DNA of 64,000 bases, from positions 140,101-204,100 of the forward strand of contig NZ_RQIT01000012.1 in NCBI RefSeq assembly GCF_003837805.1, in the 5' to 3' direction. This document shows positions 27,221-35,754 of this stretch, piece by piece. Every line of letters begins with the position of its first letter. Position 1 is the first letter of the stretch. The notes beneath the pieces were generated by a model. It ran no database searches. It saw only the letters and a program-made list of their open reading frames with translations, and had not been told where the DNA came from. The stretch comes from Bradyrhizobium sp. RP6 (GTDB lineage Bacteria; Pseudomonadota; Alphaproteobacteria; Rhizobiales; Xanthobacteraceae). The translations under genes were made by a program, and so were the position numbers.

Positions 27221-27317
27221 AGCGCAATGAGATCAGGACGAGTCGTCATCGCGCTTTAGCTTATTGTTTGAGCATGATCTCTTCGGAAAACCGCTGCGCA
27301 GTTTTCCGGATCATACT
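27217..27317 (+). repeat. Two adjacent dispersed palindromes, probable transcription end
   Basis: CTAAAGCGCAATGA (27217-27230) pairs with TCATCGCGCTTTAG (27246-27259) in 13 of 14 positions; the left arm covers the stop codon of the NikK-like gene. A second palindrome follows (27270-27317): AGCATGATC..TTCGGAAAACCGCTGCGCAGTTTTCCGGATCAT-type, a pattern I know as a very common intergenic repeat in Rhizobiales. Together they could terminate or stabilise the 3' end of the nickel-uptake mRNA. The rest of this gap, to 27594, shows no gene. Confidence 0.65.
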
Positions 27318-27594
27318 TAGTGCTGTCACTTGAGTGCGTGGCTGCCGCGCTCAATAGCCTCTGCAACCGCGGTTCTCGTCCTCGACCCGGACGTGACTGT
27401 GGACGATCCTCGGAAGCGCGGCGTCGGCGCTCTCGCGCGGAACCGGCCGCGCCCATTCTCCGGAACCGACCTCGCATCAGCACACGATGGCAGCAGCTGT
27501 CACGCGACAGTAGGACGCAACTTCAGGTCGCTTGCGCTGTTGAAGCCGCCCGGCGCGATGGCTATCGATACAAAGAACTCGATCGGAGGAACGC

Positions 27595-28002
27595 ATGAGC
27601 ACCATCACCGGCGGCTGTCACTGCGGCGCGATCCGTTATGAGATCCAGGGCGAGGCGATCGTCCACGCGCTGTGCCACTGCCGCGATTGCCGGCTCCACG
27701 CCGGCGCCCCGGTCGTCGGCTGGACGATGTACGCGGAGGATGCCGTCAAGGTGACCAAGGGCGAGCCGAAGGTGTATCACTCCTCGGAACATGTCCGACG
27801 GCACTTTTGCGGCGACTGCGGCACCGGACTGTTCTATTTCAATGCCGGCATGATGCCCGGCATCATCGACATCCAGAGCGCGACCTACGACGATCCCGAG
27901 GCCGTGCCGGCAACGATGCAGATCCAGGTCGCCGAGCGGCTGCGCTGGATGGAGCACGCGCACGAACTGCCGGCGTTCGACCGCTTTCCTCCGCAGCCGT
28001 AG
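27595..28002 (+). CDS. GFA-family (glutathione-dependent formaldehyde-activating fold) protein
   Basis: A 135-residue zinc protein of the Gfa/CENP-V fold. Zinc-binding cysteines are visible at Cys8 and Cys10 (GGCHCG), Cys27, Cys29 and Cys32 (CHCRDC) and Cys72 and Cys75 (CGDCG), the complete pattern of the family. Most GFA-domain proteins of this size are not proven formaldehyde enzymes, so the family name should not be read as the reaction. A GGAGGAACGC sequence ahead of the ATG serves as ribosome binding site. It is a single-gene unit that converges with the Spy-like gene at 28070. Confidence 0.88.
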   Translation: MSTITGGCHCGAIRYEIQGEAIVHALCHCRDCRLHAGAPVVGWTMYAEDAVKVTKGEPKVYHSSEHVRRHFCGDCGTGLFYFNAGMMPGIIDIQSATYDDPEAVPATMQIQVAERLRWMEHAHELPAFDRFPPQP

Positions 28003-28069
28003 CTACGGACGTGAGACCGGCTCTTTTGGCATCATCCGGGGATTGGCGACGCTCGGCTCGTGCGCCAGC

Positions 28070-28600
28070 TCATTGATGGTGGCGGTGGCGCTGCGTAGCG
28101 CCGTCGGACGTGTACCCGCGCAGCTCGGCGTATCTTGCCAATTGTGCCTGGTCGAGAACCGCCGCGGCGCGCAGGTGATATTTGAGATGGGCCTGCCGCA
28201 GCTCACCCTGCGTCCTGGCGATCGCCGCGGTGGCAGATTCCAGACTCTCGACGGTGATCGTACGGCTGGCGAACTGCCGATCCAGATCCGCCTCCTTCTC
28301 GATCAATCTGCCGCCGATGGGAGTGGTCTCGGCCTTCATCTCGGAGAACATCTCCTCGAACCTGCTCCGCTGCTCCGGATTCAACCCCAGTTGGTCCGCG
28401 AGTTCGAGCAGGTGGGAGGGCCCGGGATATCCATTGAGCTCGGCCGCGAGTGCGAGCCCCATGCCGCGTCCCGCCCGCAGATCGCCAATTTGCTGGTCCG
28501 AGAGCGCCTTGATGTGGCGGGACTGCATACCGGCATACGGTGTCTGCGCCCAAGCGGCAGCCGGCGCGAGCAAGGCGACGATCAAAACGACGATCTTCAT
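28070..28600 (-). CDS. Exported Spy/CpxP-like protein with His-rich tail
   Basis: A 176-residue protein with a signal peptide (MKIVVLIVALLAPAAAWAQ). The mature part is helical, with a LNPEQRSRFEEMFSEMK segment recalling the LTxxQ motif of Spy/CpxP periplasmic chaperones and metal-stress proteins, and a long amphipathic helix after it. It ends in RHRHHQ, a possible metal ligand. The ATG at 28600 was chosen because it begins the signal sequence. It is the last gene in the minus-strand copper/silver cluster, 190 bases below the DUF411 gene, so it may have its own promoter. Confidence 0.65.
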   Translation of the reverse strand: MKIVVLIVALLAPAAAWAQTPYAGMQSRHIKALSDQQIGDLRAGRGMGLALAAELNGYPGPSHLLELADQLGLNPEQRSRFEEMFSEMKAETTPIGGRLIEKEADLDRQFASRTITVESLESATAAIARTQGELRQAHLKYHLRAAAVLDQAQLARYAELRGYTSDGATQRHRHHQ

Positions 28601-28790
28601 GACTCTCCACCACCTGTTGCAGGACATCAACCAATCATGACTCGGCGATGGCGTAAACAGCCGCATCGTCTTCAAAGCCCCCAGGCGCTCGGTATCGAAG
28701 CCCGGCGGTGACCTACGCGGGACCTTCGGCAGGCTGCGACCTCGGTTTCCATGACGCCGGAGGCCGGGAGCGCTCGTTCATCAAGGGCTC

Positions 28791-29282
28791 TCAACCGATC
28801 GCCTGCGAGCCGATGAAGCGCATGAATGGCCTGTGACCACCGGTACCGAACAGCACGACAGTGTAAGGCTGCGGCGTGCCGCCTTCCATCCCGGGCGATC
28901 CGACCGGCATGCCCGGCACGGCAAGCCCTTTCGCGATGGGACGCTCCGAGAGCAGGCGCCGTACGGCCGCAGCCGGCACGTGCCCCTCGACGAGATAACC
29001 CGCGACCTCTGCCGTGTGACACGCGACCAGGTCCGGCGGGATGCCGAGCCGATTCCGAACCGCGTCGAGATCGGCGGTCTCCTCCACCTGGACGACAAAT
29101 CCTGCGTCCCGGAGATGCTGCACCCAGCCGGCGCAACAGCCGCAGCTCGGATCCCTATGCACCGTGACGGTGGTTTCTTCGGCCTGCGCCGCAACAGCAG
29201 GCCTGGCCAGGCCTGCCGCCGCTGCCGCCGCCATCAGCCCCACAAGCGATCGACGGGTCATCACATGTGCGCGTTCCTTCAT
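28791..29282 (-). CDS. DUF411 exported metal-binding protein
   Basis: A 163-residue protein. AAAGGAAG precedes the ATG at 29282. An N-terminal signal with paired arginines (TRRSLVGLMAAAAAAGLARPAVAA) is followed by a thioredoxin-like DUF411 domain with CGCC (Cys47, Cys49, Cys50) in HRDPSCGCCAGW, and CHTAEVAGYLVEGHVPA. DUF411 proteins are commonly encoded with copper resistance genes and are thought to bind copper. This fits its place below the CusA-type gene. A Met-rich stretch (VPGMPVGSPGMEGG) near the C-terminus adds possible Cu(I) ligands. Confidence 0.85.
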   Translation of the reverse strand: MKERAHVMTRRSLVGLMAAAAAAGLARPAVAAQAEETTVTVHRDPSCGCCAGWVQHLRDAGFVVQVEETADLDAVRNRLGIPPDLVACHTAEVAGYLVEGHVPAAAVRRLLSERPIAKGLAVPGMPVGSPGMEGGTPQPYTVVLFGTGGHRPFMRFIGSQAIG

Positions 29283-29336
29283 CTTCGGCTTCCTTTCGCT
29301 TCATCGTTGGATCTCAAGGCCGGAGCGTCGCGGCCA

Positions 29337-29948
29337 TCAACGAGGACTCGCCTGGCCCTCGTACATGAACGTCATGGGCTTCAGCCAATTCATGTATCCG
29401 GTGCGCATCTCGTCGATGCGAAAGCCGTTCCGGGTCAGGACGTCGGCAATGTCCCGATTGAGATGACAACCGCCCGAGATGCGCATCCACGCGGGGGTCA
29501 GGCGATCCTGCCACCAGCGCACGCCCGGTTCGGGCGCGCGGCCATGCTCGACGAAGACCAGCTTCCCTCCCGGTTTCAGCACACGCCGCGCTTCCGTCAT
29601 CGCGCGATCGACGTCCGGAATGCTGCACATGGTCCAGGTCGTCACGACCGTGTCGATGCTGCGGTCCTCGATCGGAATTGCCTCGGCCGAAGCTTCAACG
29701 AGATCGACCGGAGTTTCCGGATGTGGCGCGGTTCGCGCCATCTCGAGAAGCTTTGGAGCGGGTTCAAGCCCCACAAGCCGCGTCACCGTAGGTCCGTAGA
29801 ACGGCAGGTTGCGGCCGGAGCCGATGCCGATCTCGAGGACCCGGCCCTGAGCCGCACGGGTCGCGCGTTGACGGTAGGACGCAAGTTCCTTGTTGCGCAT
29901 CGCAAGGTCGCAGAGCCGCGGAAGAATGATGTCGTTGTAGAAGCCCAT
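29337..29948 (-). CDS. Class I SAM-dependent methyltransferase
   Basis: A 203-residue methyltransferase of the UbiE/Methyltransf_11 type. Motif I is VLEIGIGSGRN (residues 37-47), followed by LVGLEPAPKL and VTTWTMCSIPD. The ATG at 29948 has GGAG 8 bases upstream. The final region includes SGGCHLNRDI, as in small methyltransferases acting on lipids or thiols. It sits inside the copper/silver cluster between CusA and DUF411, with a 112-base gap above and a 54-base gap below. A link to metal or metalloid handling is possible; the cysteine pattern of ArsM is absent, so arsenite methylation is not supported. Confidence 0.8.
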   Translation of the reverse strand: MGFYNDIILPRLCDLAMRNKELASYRQRATRAAQGRVLEIGIGSGRNLPFYGPTVTRLVGLEPAPKLLEMARTAPHPETPVDLVEASAEAIPIEDRSIDTVVTTWTMCSIPDVDRAMTEARRVLKPGGKLVFVEHGRAPEPGVRWWQDRLTPAWMRISGGCHLNRDIADVLTRNGFRIDEMRTGYMNWLKPMTFMYEGQASPR

Positions 29949-30060
29949 GCGCGCATCTCCTGGCATCGTCGCGCCCAATACTAGAACGATGATGATCGAT
30001 GCGGTGATCAATTCATCGTCCCCAACGTCCCCGACACGATGTCATTCATCATGGCTCGCC

Positions 30061-33000
30061 TCATTCGGCAGGCTCCGCCACCCGCAATCTCGCACTGATC
30101 GGCTTTGGCATTTCGGTCGGTTGTCCTTTATCCTCGCCTTTGGGAGGCAAGCGGAAGCCTTTCACCAGCCCGAAGATCGCCGGGATCACGATCAACGTCA
30201 GCAGCGTCGAAGAGATCATGCCGCCGATCATCGGCACCGCGATGCGCTGCATGATCTCCGACCCGGCGCCAGTGCTCCACATGATCGGCAGCAGGCCCGC
30301 CATGATGGCAACCACCGTCATCATCTTGGGACGGACGCGCTCGACCGCGCCTTCCATGATGGCCTCGTGCAGATCCTGGCGGGTGAAGACCCTGCTCTCG
30401 GCGCTGCGCTTCGCCCTCAGCTCGGCCAGCGCGTGCTCGAGATAGATCAGCATCACGACGCCGGTCTCGGCGGCCACACCGGCCAGCGCAATGAACCCGA
30501 CCGCGACGGCGACCGACAGGTTGAAGCCGAGCCACGACATCATCCAGATGCCGCCGACCAGCGCGAAGGGCAGCGACAGCATGACGATGAGGGTCTCGGT
30601 CATGGCCCTGAAGTTCAGGTACAGCAGCAGGAAGATGATCGTCAGCGTCACGGGGACCACGATCTTCAGGCGCGCCGCGGCGCGCTGGAGATACTCGTAC
30701 TGGCCGCTCCAGACCACGTAATAACCGGGCGGGAACTGGATGCTGTCAGTCACCGCGCGTTGCGCCTCGGCGACGTAGCTGCCGATGTCGCGATCGCGGA
30801 TGTCGACGTAGACGTAGGTCGCGAGCTGGCCGTTCTCGGTCCGGATCGAGGTCGGCCCCCGCGCCGGCTCGACTTTCGCGACCTCGCCGAGCGGCACCGC
30901 GCCGCCCGCCGGCATCGGCACCAGGATATCGCTGGCGATGGCCTTTGGATTGTCGCGCAGATCGCGCGGATAGCGCATGTTCACCGTGAACCGCTGCCGT
31001 CCCTCCACGGTCGTCGTGACTGTCTGGCCGCCGAGAGCGGCCGCGATGGTGTCCTGAACGTCCTGGATCAGGATGCCATAGCGGGCGAGCGCCTCGCGGT
31101 CCGGGACGATCTCGAGATAGTACCCGCCGATGCCGCGCTCGGCATAGGCCGAGGACGTGCCCGGGACGGTCTTGATCACCCGCTCGACCTGCCTCGCCAG
31201 CCGGTCGATCTCGACGAGGTCGGTGCCCATCACCTTGACGCCAACAGGCGTGCGGATGCCGGTGGACAGCATGTCGATGCGCGCCTTGATCGGCATAGTC
31301 CAGGCGTTGGAGACGCCCGGAAACTGCAGCGCCTTGTCCATTTCCGCGATCAGGCTGTCGACGGTGACGCCGGGACGCCACTGCTCCTTCGGCTTCAGGC
31401 TGACGACGGTCTCGAACATCTCGGTCGGGGCCGGATCGGTTGCGGTCGCCGCCCGTCCCGCCTTGCCGTAGACGGACGCGACCTCCGGGAACGACTTGAT
31501 GATGCGGTCCTGCGTCTGCATCAGTTCGGCCGCCTTGGTGACCGAGATGCCGGGCAGCGTCGTCGGCATGTACAGCAGCGTGCCCTCGTTCAGCGTCGGC
31601 ATGAACTCGGTGCCGAGCTGCCGCGCCGGCCAAATCGTGACGGCGAGCACGACCAGCGAGGCCAGGATCACCAGCGTCTTGGCGCGCAGCACGCCCTTGA
31701 TGACCGGGCGGTAGATAAGAATCAGGAAGCGGTTGATGACATTCCTGTGCTCCGGCACGATCCTGCCGCGGACGAAGATGACCATCAGCGCCGGCACCAG
31801 AGTGACGGACAACAAGGCCGCCGCGGCCATCGCGAAGGTTTTCGTGAAGGCCAGCGGGCTAAACAGCCGCCCCTCCTGCGATTCCAGCGTGAAGATCGGC
31901 ATGAACGACACGGTGATGATCAGCAGGCTGAAGAACAGCGCCGGCCCGACCTCGGACGCCGCATCGATCAGGATCTGGACGCGCGACTGACCGGGCTCGG
32001 CGCGTTCGAGGTGCTTGTGGGCGTTCTCGATCATGACGATCGCGGCATCCACCATGGCGCCGATCGCAATCGCGATGCCGCCGAGGCTCATGATGTTGGA
32101 TCCGAGGCCGAGCAGCTTCATGGCGCCGAACGCCATCAGCACGCCGACCGGCAGCATCAGGATCGCGACCAGCGCGCTGCGGACGTGGAGCAGGAACACG
32201 ATGCAGACGAGCGCGACGACGATGCTCTCCTCGAGCAGCGTGTGCTTGAGCGTGTCGATGGCCGCGTAGATCAGATTGGAGCGATCATAGACCGGGACGA
32301 TCTCGACCGACTTTGGCAAGCTGCTCGCGATCTCCTTCAAGCGCTTCTTGACGTTTTCGATGACGTCGAGGGCGTTGACGCCAAAACGCTGCAGCACAAT
32401 GCCGCTTGCGACCTCACCCTCGCCGTTCAGCTCGGCGATGCCGCGCCGCTCGTCGGGTCCGAGCTCGACATTGGCGACGTCCCGCAGCAGCACCGGCGTG
32501 CCGTTGTTCGTCTTCAGGACGATGTTGCCGAGATCGTTGATGCTCTTGATGTAGCCCTTGCCGCGAATGACGTATTCGAACTCCGACAGCTCGACCGTGC
32601 GCCCGCCGACGTCGGCGTTGCTGGCGCGGATCGCCTCCCGGATCTTCTGCATGCTGATGCCGCGATCGCGCATCCGCTGCGGATCGAGCACCACGTTGTA
32701 TTGCTTGACGAAGCCGCCGATGCTGGCGACCTCGGCGACGCCTTCGGCTTTGGCCAGCGCGAACTTCAGATTCCAGTCCTGGATCGTGCGCGTGTCCGCG
32801 AGGTTCAATTCCCTCGATATCACGGCGTACTCGTAGACCCAGCCGACGCCGGTCGCGTCGGGCCCGATGGTCGGGGTGACGCCGGCAGGAAGCCGCGATG
32901 CCGCGCCGTTCAGGAATTCCATGACGCGCGAACGCGCCCAATAGATGTCGGTGCCGTCCTCGAAGATCACATAGACGAACGACACGCCGAAGAAGGAGAA

Positions 33001-33252
33001 GCCGCGCACGACCTTCGATTTCGGCACGGTCAGCATCGCCGTGGTCAAGGGATAGGTGACCTGGTCCTCGATCACCTGCGGCGCCTGGCCGGGATACTCG
33101 GTATAGACGATGACCTGCGTGTCGGAGAGATCGGGGATCGCGTCCAGCGGGAGGTGAAGCAGCGCGTAGAGGCCGGCGGCGGCCGCAAAGCCGGTGCCGA
33201 ACAGCACCAACAGCAGGTTGCGCGCCGACCAGGCGATGATGCGCGCGATCAT
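30061..33252 (-). CDS. cusA: CusA-type Cu(I)/Ag(I) efflux RND permease
   Basis: A 1063-residue heavy-metal RND pump, full length for the family, with 12 predicted membrane segments and two large periplasmic loops. The segment GAMVDAAIVMIENAHK in transmembrane region 4 carries the proton-relay Asp in the CusA-like context rather than the CzcA one, so monovalent Cu/Ag is the likelier substrate. It exports metal from the periplasm or inner membrane with CusB as adaptor and an outer-membrane channel. No CusC gene is present in the cluster, so a channel from elsewhere must serve. The start overlaps the end of cusB by 4 bases. Confidence 0.9.
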   Translation of the reverse strand: MIARIIAWSARNLLLVLFGTGFAAAAGLYALLHLPLDAIPDLSDTQVIVYTEYPGQAPQVIEDQVTYPLTTAMLTVPKSKVVRGFSFFGVSFVYVIFEDGTDIYWARSRVMEFLNGAASRLPAGVTPTIGPDATGVGWVYEYAVISRELNLADTRTIQDWNLKFALAKAEGVAEVASIGGFVKQYNVVLDPQRMRDRGISMQKIREAIRASNADVGGRTVELSEFEYVIRGKGYIKSINDLGNIVLKTNNGTPVLLRDVANVELGPDERRGIAELNGEGEVASGIVLQRFGVNALDVIENVKKRLKEIASSLPKSVEIVPVYDRSNLIYAAIDTLKHTLLEESIVVALVCIVFLLHVRSALVAILMLPVGVLMAFGAMKLLGLGSNIMSLGGIAIAIGAMVDAAIVMIENAHKHLERAEPGQSRVQILIDAASEVGPALFFSLLIITVSFMPIFTLESQEGRLFSPLAFTKTFAMAAAALLSVTLVPALMVIFVRGRIVPEHRNVINRFLILIYRPVIKGVLRAKTLVILASLVVLAVTIWPARQLGTEFMPTLNEGTLLYMPTTLPGISVTKAAELMQTQDRIIKSFPEVASVYGKAGRAATATDPAPTEMFETVVSLKPKEQWRPGVTVDSLIAEMDKALQFPGVSNAWTMPIKARIDMLSTGIRTPVGVKVMGTDLVEIDRLARQVERVIKTVPGTSSAYAERGIGGYYLEIVPDREALARYGILIQDVQDTIAAALGGQTVTTTVEGRQRFTVNMRYPRDLRDNPKAIASDILVPMPAGGAVPLGEVAKVEPARGPTSIRTENGQLATYVYVDIRDRDIGSYVAEAQRAVTDSIQFPPGYYVVWSGQYEYLQRAAARLKIVVPVTLTIIFLLLYLNFRAMTETLIVMLSLPFALVGGIWMMSWLGFNLSVAVAVGFIALAGVAAETGVVMLIYLEHALAELRAKRSAESRVFTRQDLHEAIMEGAVERVRPKMMTVVAIMAGLLPIMWSTGAGSEIMQRIAVPMIGGMISSTLLTLIVIPAIFGLVKGFRLPPKGEDKGQPTEMPKPISARLRVAEPAE

Positions 33253-34667
33253 TTGTGCTCTGCCGTCGCATGGCCCGCGTCGGAGGCCTGAGGAGCAGCC
33301 TCGGCGAAGCCCTTGAGCGCGGCCTTCAGATTGCTCTCCGCATCGATCAGGAAGTTGGCGGATGTGACCACGGCCTCGCCGTCCGCAAGGCCGTCCCGCA
33401 CCTCGATGTAGCCGCCTCCGCGCCGGCCGAGCTTCACCTCGCGCGGCTCGAAACGCCCGTCCCCCTTGTCGACGAGCACGGCCTGGCGCGTGCCGGTGTC
33501 GAGCACCGAGCTATCCTGGATCGCCAGGACGGGCGCGCCGTCTGCCGTGTCGATGTCGGCATCGACATACATGTCCGGCAGCAGCATCGCGTCGGGATTG
33601 GCAAGCTCGATGCGGACGCGGACCGTCCGGGTTTCACGATTCACCTGCGGATAGATCACGGCGATCTTTCCGGTGAAGCTTCGGCCAGGGAAGCTGCGCG
33701 CGCGCACCGCAACGGATTGCCCCACCGTGATATTGCCGAGATCGCGCTCGGCGACATCGACCAGCGCCCACACCAGCGAGATGTCCGCGATGCGGAACAA
33801 CACGTCGCCGGGATTGGCGCGCATGCCTTCGATCGCATTGCGCTCGAGCACGATCCCGTCGCGCGGCGCCGCCCAGTGGATGGTGACGGGCGCGACGCGC
33901 GTCTTCTCCATCTCGGCGATGGCCTGCTCGGGAACGTCGAGATTGACCAGCCGTTGCCGCGATCCGCGGCCGTACGTCTCGACACCACCCACTGTCTTCG
34001 AGGTGATCGTCGCAAGATATTCAGCCGCCGCGGACGCGACGGCAGAACTATAGATCTCCATCAACGGCTGGCCCGCCTTCACGCGCGTGCCCGTGGTGAC
34101 GTCCGCGACCTTCTGCACGAAGCTTTCGGCGCGCATCGCGATCACCGACACGCGGCGCTCGTCCAACTGGATCGTGCCGGGTGCCTTCACCAGCACCCGG
34201 ATGGACCGCCGCTCAGCCGGCTCGGACTTCACGCCGGTGCGCTGGATCTTGCCGGGCGACAGCTTCACCGTTCCATCGTCGACGTCGTCGCCTTCGTAAA
34301 CGGGGACATAGTTCATCCCCATCGGATCCTTCTTCGGCACCGGCGAGGTGTCGGGCAACCCCATGGGATTGCGGTAGTAGAGGATTTTTCGCGATGAAGC
34401 CGCCTGCGGTGGCTTCGTTGCCGCTGCAGTTACCTCGTCGTCATCGTAGACCGGCAGATAGTCCCGCCCGCGGTCATCCTTCTTTGGACCGGCCGACCAA
34501 AGCGGCGCGCCGCCCGGATCGCGGAAATAAAGCGGCGCCCGGGCAGCGTTGGCCGTGCCCGGAGCGACCTCGGCATGAACGGACCAGCGTCCGTTCATGG
34601 ACCAGGCAGCGCCCAGGGCCAGGCCGCCGGCGAGCGCGAGTGCGGTGAGAAGACGGAGCGTGTTCAT
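33249..34667 (-). CDS. cusB: CusB-type periplasmic adaptor with two N-terminal metal-binding motifs
   Basis: A 472-residue membrane-fusion protein. After an N-terminal hydrophobic segment come two copies of the short heavy-metal-binding motif: YFRDPGGAPLWS...YLPVYDDDE (residues ~47-77) and YYRNPMGLPDTS...YVPVYEGDD (~97-128). The usual lipoyl, hairpin and barrel domains follow (VRVLVKAPGTIQLDERRV; LMEIYSSAVASAAAEYL; DIDTADGAPVLAIQDSSV). The first motif lacks the Met seen in the second (GG for PM), so it may be weaker. The ATG at 34667 begins the signal segment. Translation is coupled to cusA by a 4-base overlap. The role is to capture Cu/Ag and present it to CusA. Confidence 0.9.
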   Translation of the reverse strand: MNTLRLLTALALAGGLALGAAWSMNGRWSVHAEVAPGTANAARAPLYFRDPGGAPLWSAGPKKDDRGRDYLPVYDDDEVTAAATKPPQAASSRKILYYRNPMGLPDTSPVPKKDPMGMNYVPVYEGDDVDDGTVKLSPGKIQRTGVKSEPAERRSIRVLVKAPGTIQLDERRVSVIAMRAESFVQKVADVTTGTRVKAGQPLMEIYSSAVASAAAEYLATITSKTVGGVETYGRGSRQRLVNLDVPEQAIAEMEKTRVAPVTIHWAAPRDGIVLERNAIEGMRANPGDVLFRIADISLVWALVDVAERDLGNITVGQSVAVRARSFPGRSFTGKIAVIYPQVNRETRTVRVRIELANPDAMLLPDMYVDADIDTADGAPVLAIQDSSVLDTGTRQAVLVDKGDGRFEPREVKLGRRGGGYIEVRDGLADGEAVVTSANFLIDAESNLKAALKGFAEAAPQASDAGHATAEHK

Positions 34668-34746
34668 CGCCAGATTCCGCGCGCCTCGGGCGCGCGTCCA
34701 TGTGAATGGGAGAGAGAAGTTCGGGCGCCATCGGGCGCCCGAAGGC

Positions 34747-35139
34747 TCACTTCGTCGCCTTGACGATGACCTTGCCGGTGACCGTGTCAGGCTCGCCCTG
34801 CACCTTCGCCGAGAGCGTGACCTGGTAGCGGCCGGCCATCGGCAGGTCCGTCTTGAAGGCGTAGACGCCTGGCTCCCTGGACGGCAGCGGCGCGACGGCC
34901 GACTCCATCTCGGCCATGCCGTCCGGCGCCATGTCGACGCGCGTCTTGAAGATGACGGCATCCGCGACCGGCTTGCCGGTCTGCTTGTTGGTCAAGCGAA
35001 CGGCGAGCGTGACATCGTCGCCCTTCTTCATCTCGGGATTGACCGGCTCGAACGCGTAATCGCCGGCACCCGCCATCGCGGCCGTTGCGGCGAGTGAAAG
35101 GGTGGCGGCAACGGCCGCGGTGCTGAATTTGGAAAGCAT
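34747..35139 (-). CDS. YtkA/FixH-like exported protein
   Basis: A 130-residue exported protein: signal peptide (TAAVAATLSLAATAAMA) and an Ig-like domain with YAFEPVNPEMKKGDDVTLAVRLTN, KPVADAVIFKTRVDM and AGRYQVTLSAKVQGE. It matches the YtkA/FixH-like group, several of which occur with copper transport or cytochrome oxidase genes. Multiple Met residues in MAPDGMAEMESA may ligate copper. AGGACA precedes the ATG at 35139. It is encoded between the small Cys/Met-rich protein and cusB in the same direction. Confidence 0.75.
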   Translation of the reverse strand: MLSKFSTAAVAATLSLAATAAMAGAGDYAFEPVNPEMKKGDDVTLAVRLTNKQTGKPVADAVIFKTRVDMAPDGMAEMESAVAPLPSREPGVYAFKTDLPMAGRYQVTLSAKVQGEPDTVTGKVIVKATK

Positions 35140-35241
35140 TGTCCTGTCCTCATGGATTGATCTTCCGCCGTGACGCATGGAGCGCGCACGTCAGTCATCG
35201 TCGCGCGCAGCCGTGCCGCACGCGTCGCTGGCTTTGCGAGA

Positions 35242-35607
35242 TCAGGCTCGAGGAGGCCGGAAGGGAGGGCTGCCGCCGAGGAAGGAGACGACCTGGTCGG
35301 CGGGAATGGCGGTCTTCCCCGCCCCTACGGCAATGAATTCGAAAGCGAGGGGACGGACGTCTGCGAGCGCGGTGGTGCTCCCGACACAGCAGAAGCCCAT
35401 CCCGCACTTGTAGCCGGCGGTGTCGGAGCCCGTTCCCTTCATGTCGGGACAACAATCGTCCATCGACATGTCGCCCTCGCCGCTCATGACCGTGGTCGCG
35501 TGCATGTCGCCCGACGACACGGCGAGGCTGGACGCGGACGCGCCAGCCGGCAGCATCGCCAGGGATATGGCGATGACGAATGCCAGGATGGTACGGACGA
35601 TCCGCAT
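35242..35607 (-). CDS. Small exported Cys/Met-rich protein, probable metal binder
   Basis: A 121-residue protein with an N-terminal signal (MRIVRTILAFVIAISLAMLPAGASA is the region; cleavage near residue 26). The mature part has DMHATTVMSGEGDMSMDDCCPDM with Cys52 and Cys53, then KCGMGFCC with Cys68, Cys73 and Cys74. This Met/His/Cys mixture is typical of periplasmic Cu/Ag-binding proteins. I do not recognise a named family. The ATG at 35607 is preferred over the TTG just before it. It is the first gene of the copper/silver cluster and directly follows the FNR/FixK-type promoter. Confidence 0.7.
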   Translation of the reverse strand: MRIVRTILAFVIAISLAMLPAGASASSLAVSSGDMHATTVMSGEGDMSMDDCCPDMKGTGSDTAGYKCGMGFCCVGSTTALADVRPLAFEFIAVGAGKTAIPADQVVSFLGGSPPFRPPRA

Positions 35608-35654
35608 CAAATCTGCTTTTACCGTTTGGACACTTCTGGAACCGCAGCGTTTGT

Positions 35655-35695
35655 AACATATCCCGCGGCCGAATGCATTCTTTGATCCGGGTCAA
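35655..35695 (-). promoter_or_regulatory. FNR/FixK-type activated promoter of the Cu/Ag cluster
   Basis: The 14-base box TTGATCCGGGTCAA (35682-35695) matches the CRP/FNR-family consensus TTGA-N6-TCAA exactly. On the minus strand a -10-like TATGTT (35655-35660) lies 21 bases beyond the box, which centres the box at about -41.5, the class II activator position. The start of transcription would be near 35648, giving a ~40-base leader. In Bradyrhizobium the matching regulators are FixK2 and its relatives. Confidence 0.65.
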
Positions 35696-35754
35696 GCATT
35701 CGTGACCGGGATTCCGGCGCCTCACCGCGATCACGCTGCGAACGCTCGGGTTGG

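Noticed and set aside
29337..29948. Methyltransferase as ArsM
   Set aside because: The gene is near an arsenic island, but the conserved cysteines needed for As(III) methylation are not present.
29947..33291. A 1114-codon open frame on the plus strand
   Set aside because: It lies fully antisense to the CusA gene, is Asp/Arg/His-rich in the pattern of a complementary high-G+C shadow, and has no ribosome binding site or recognisable domain.
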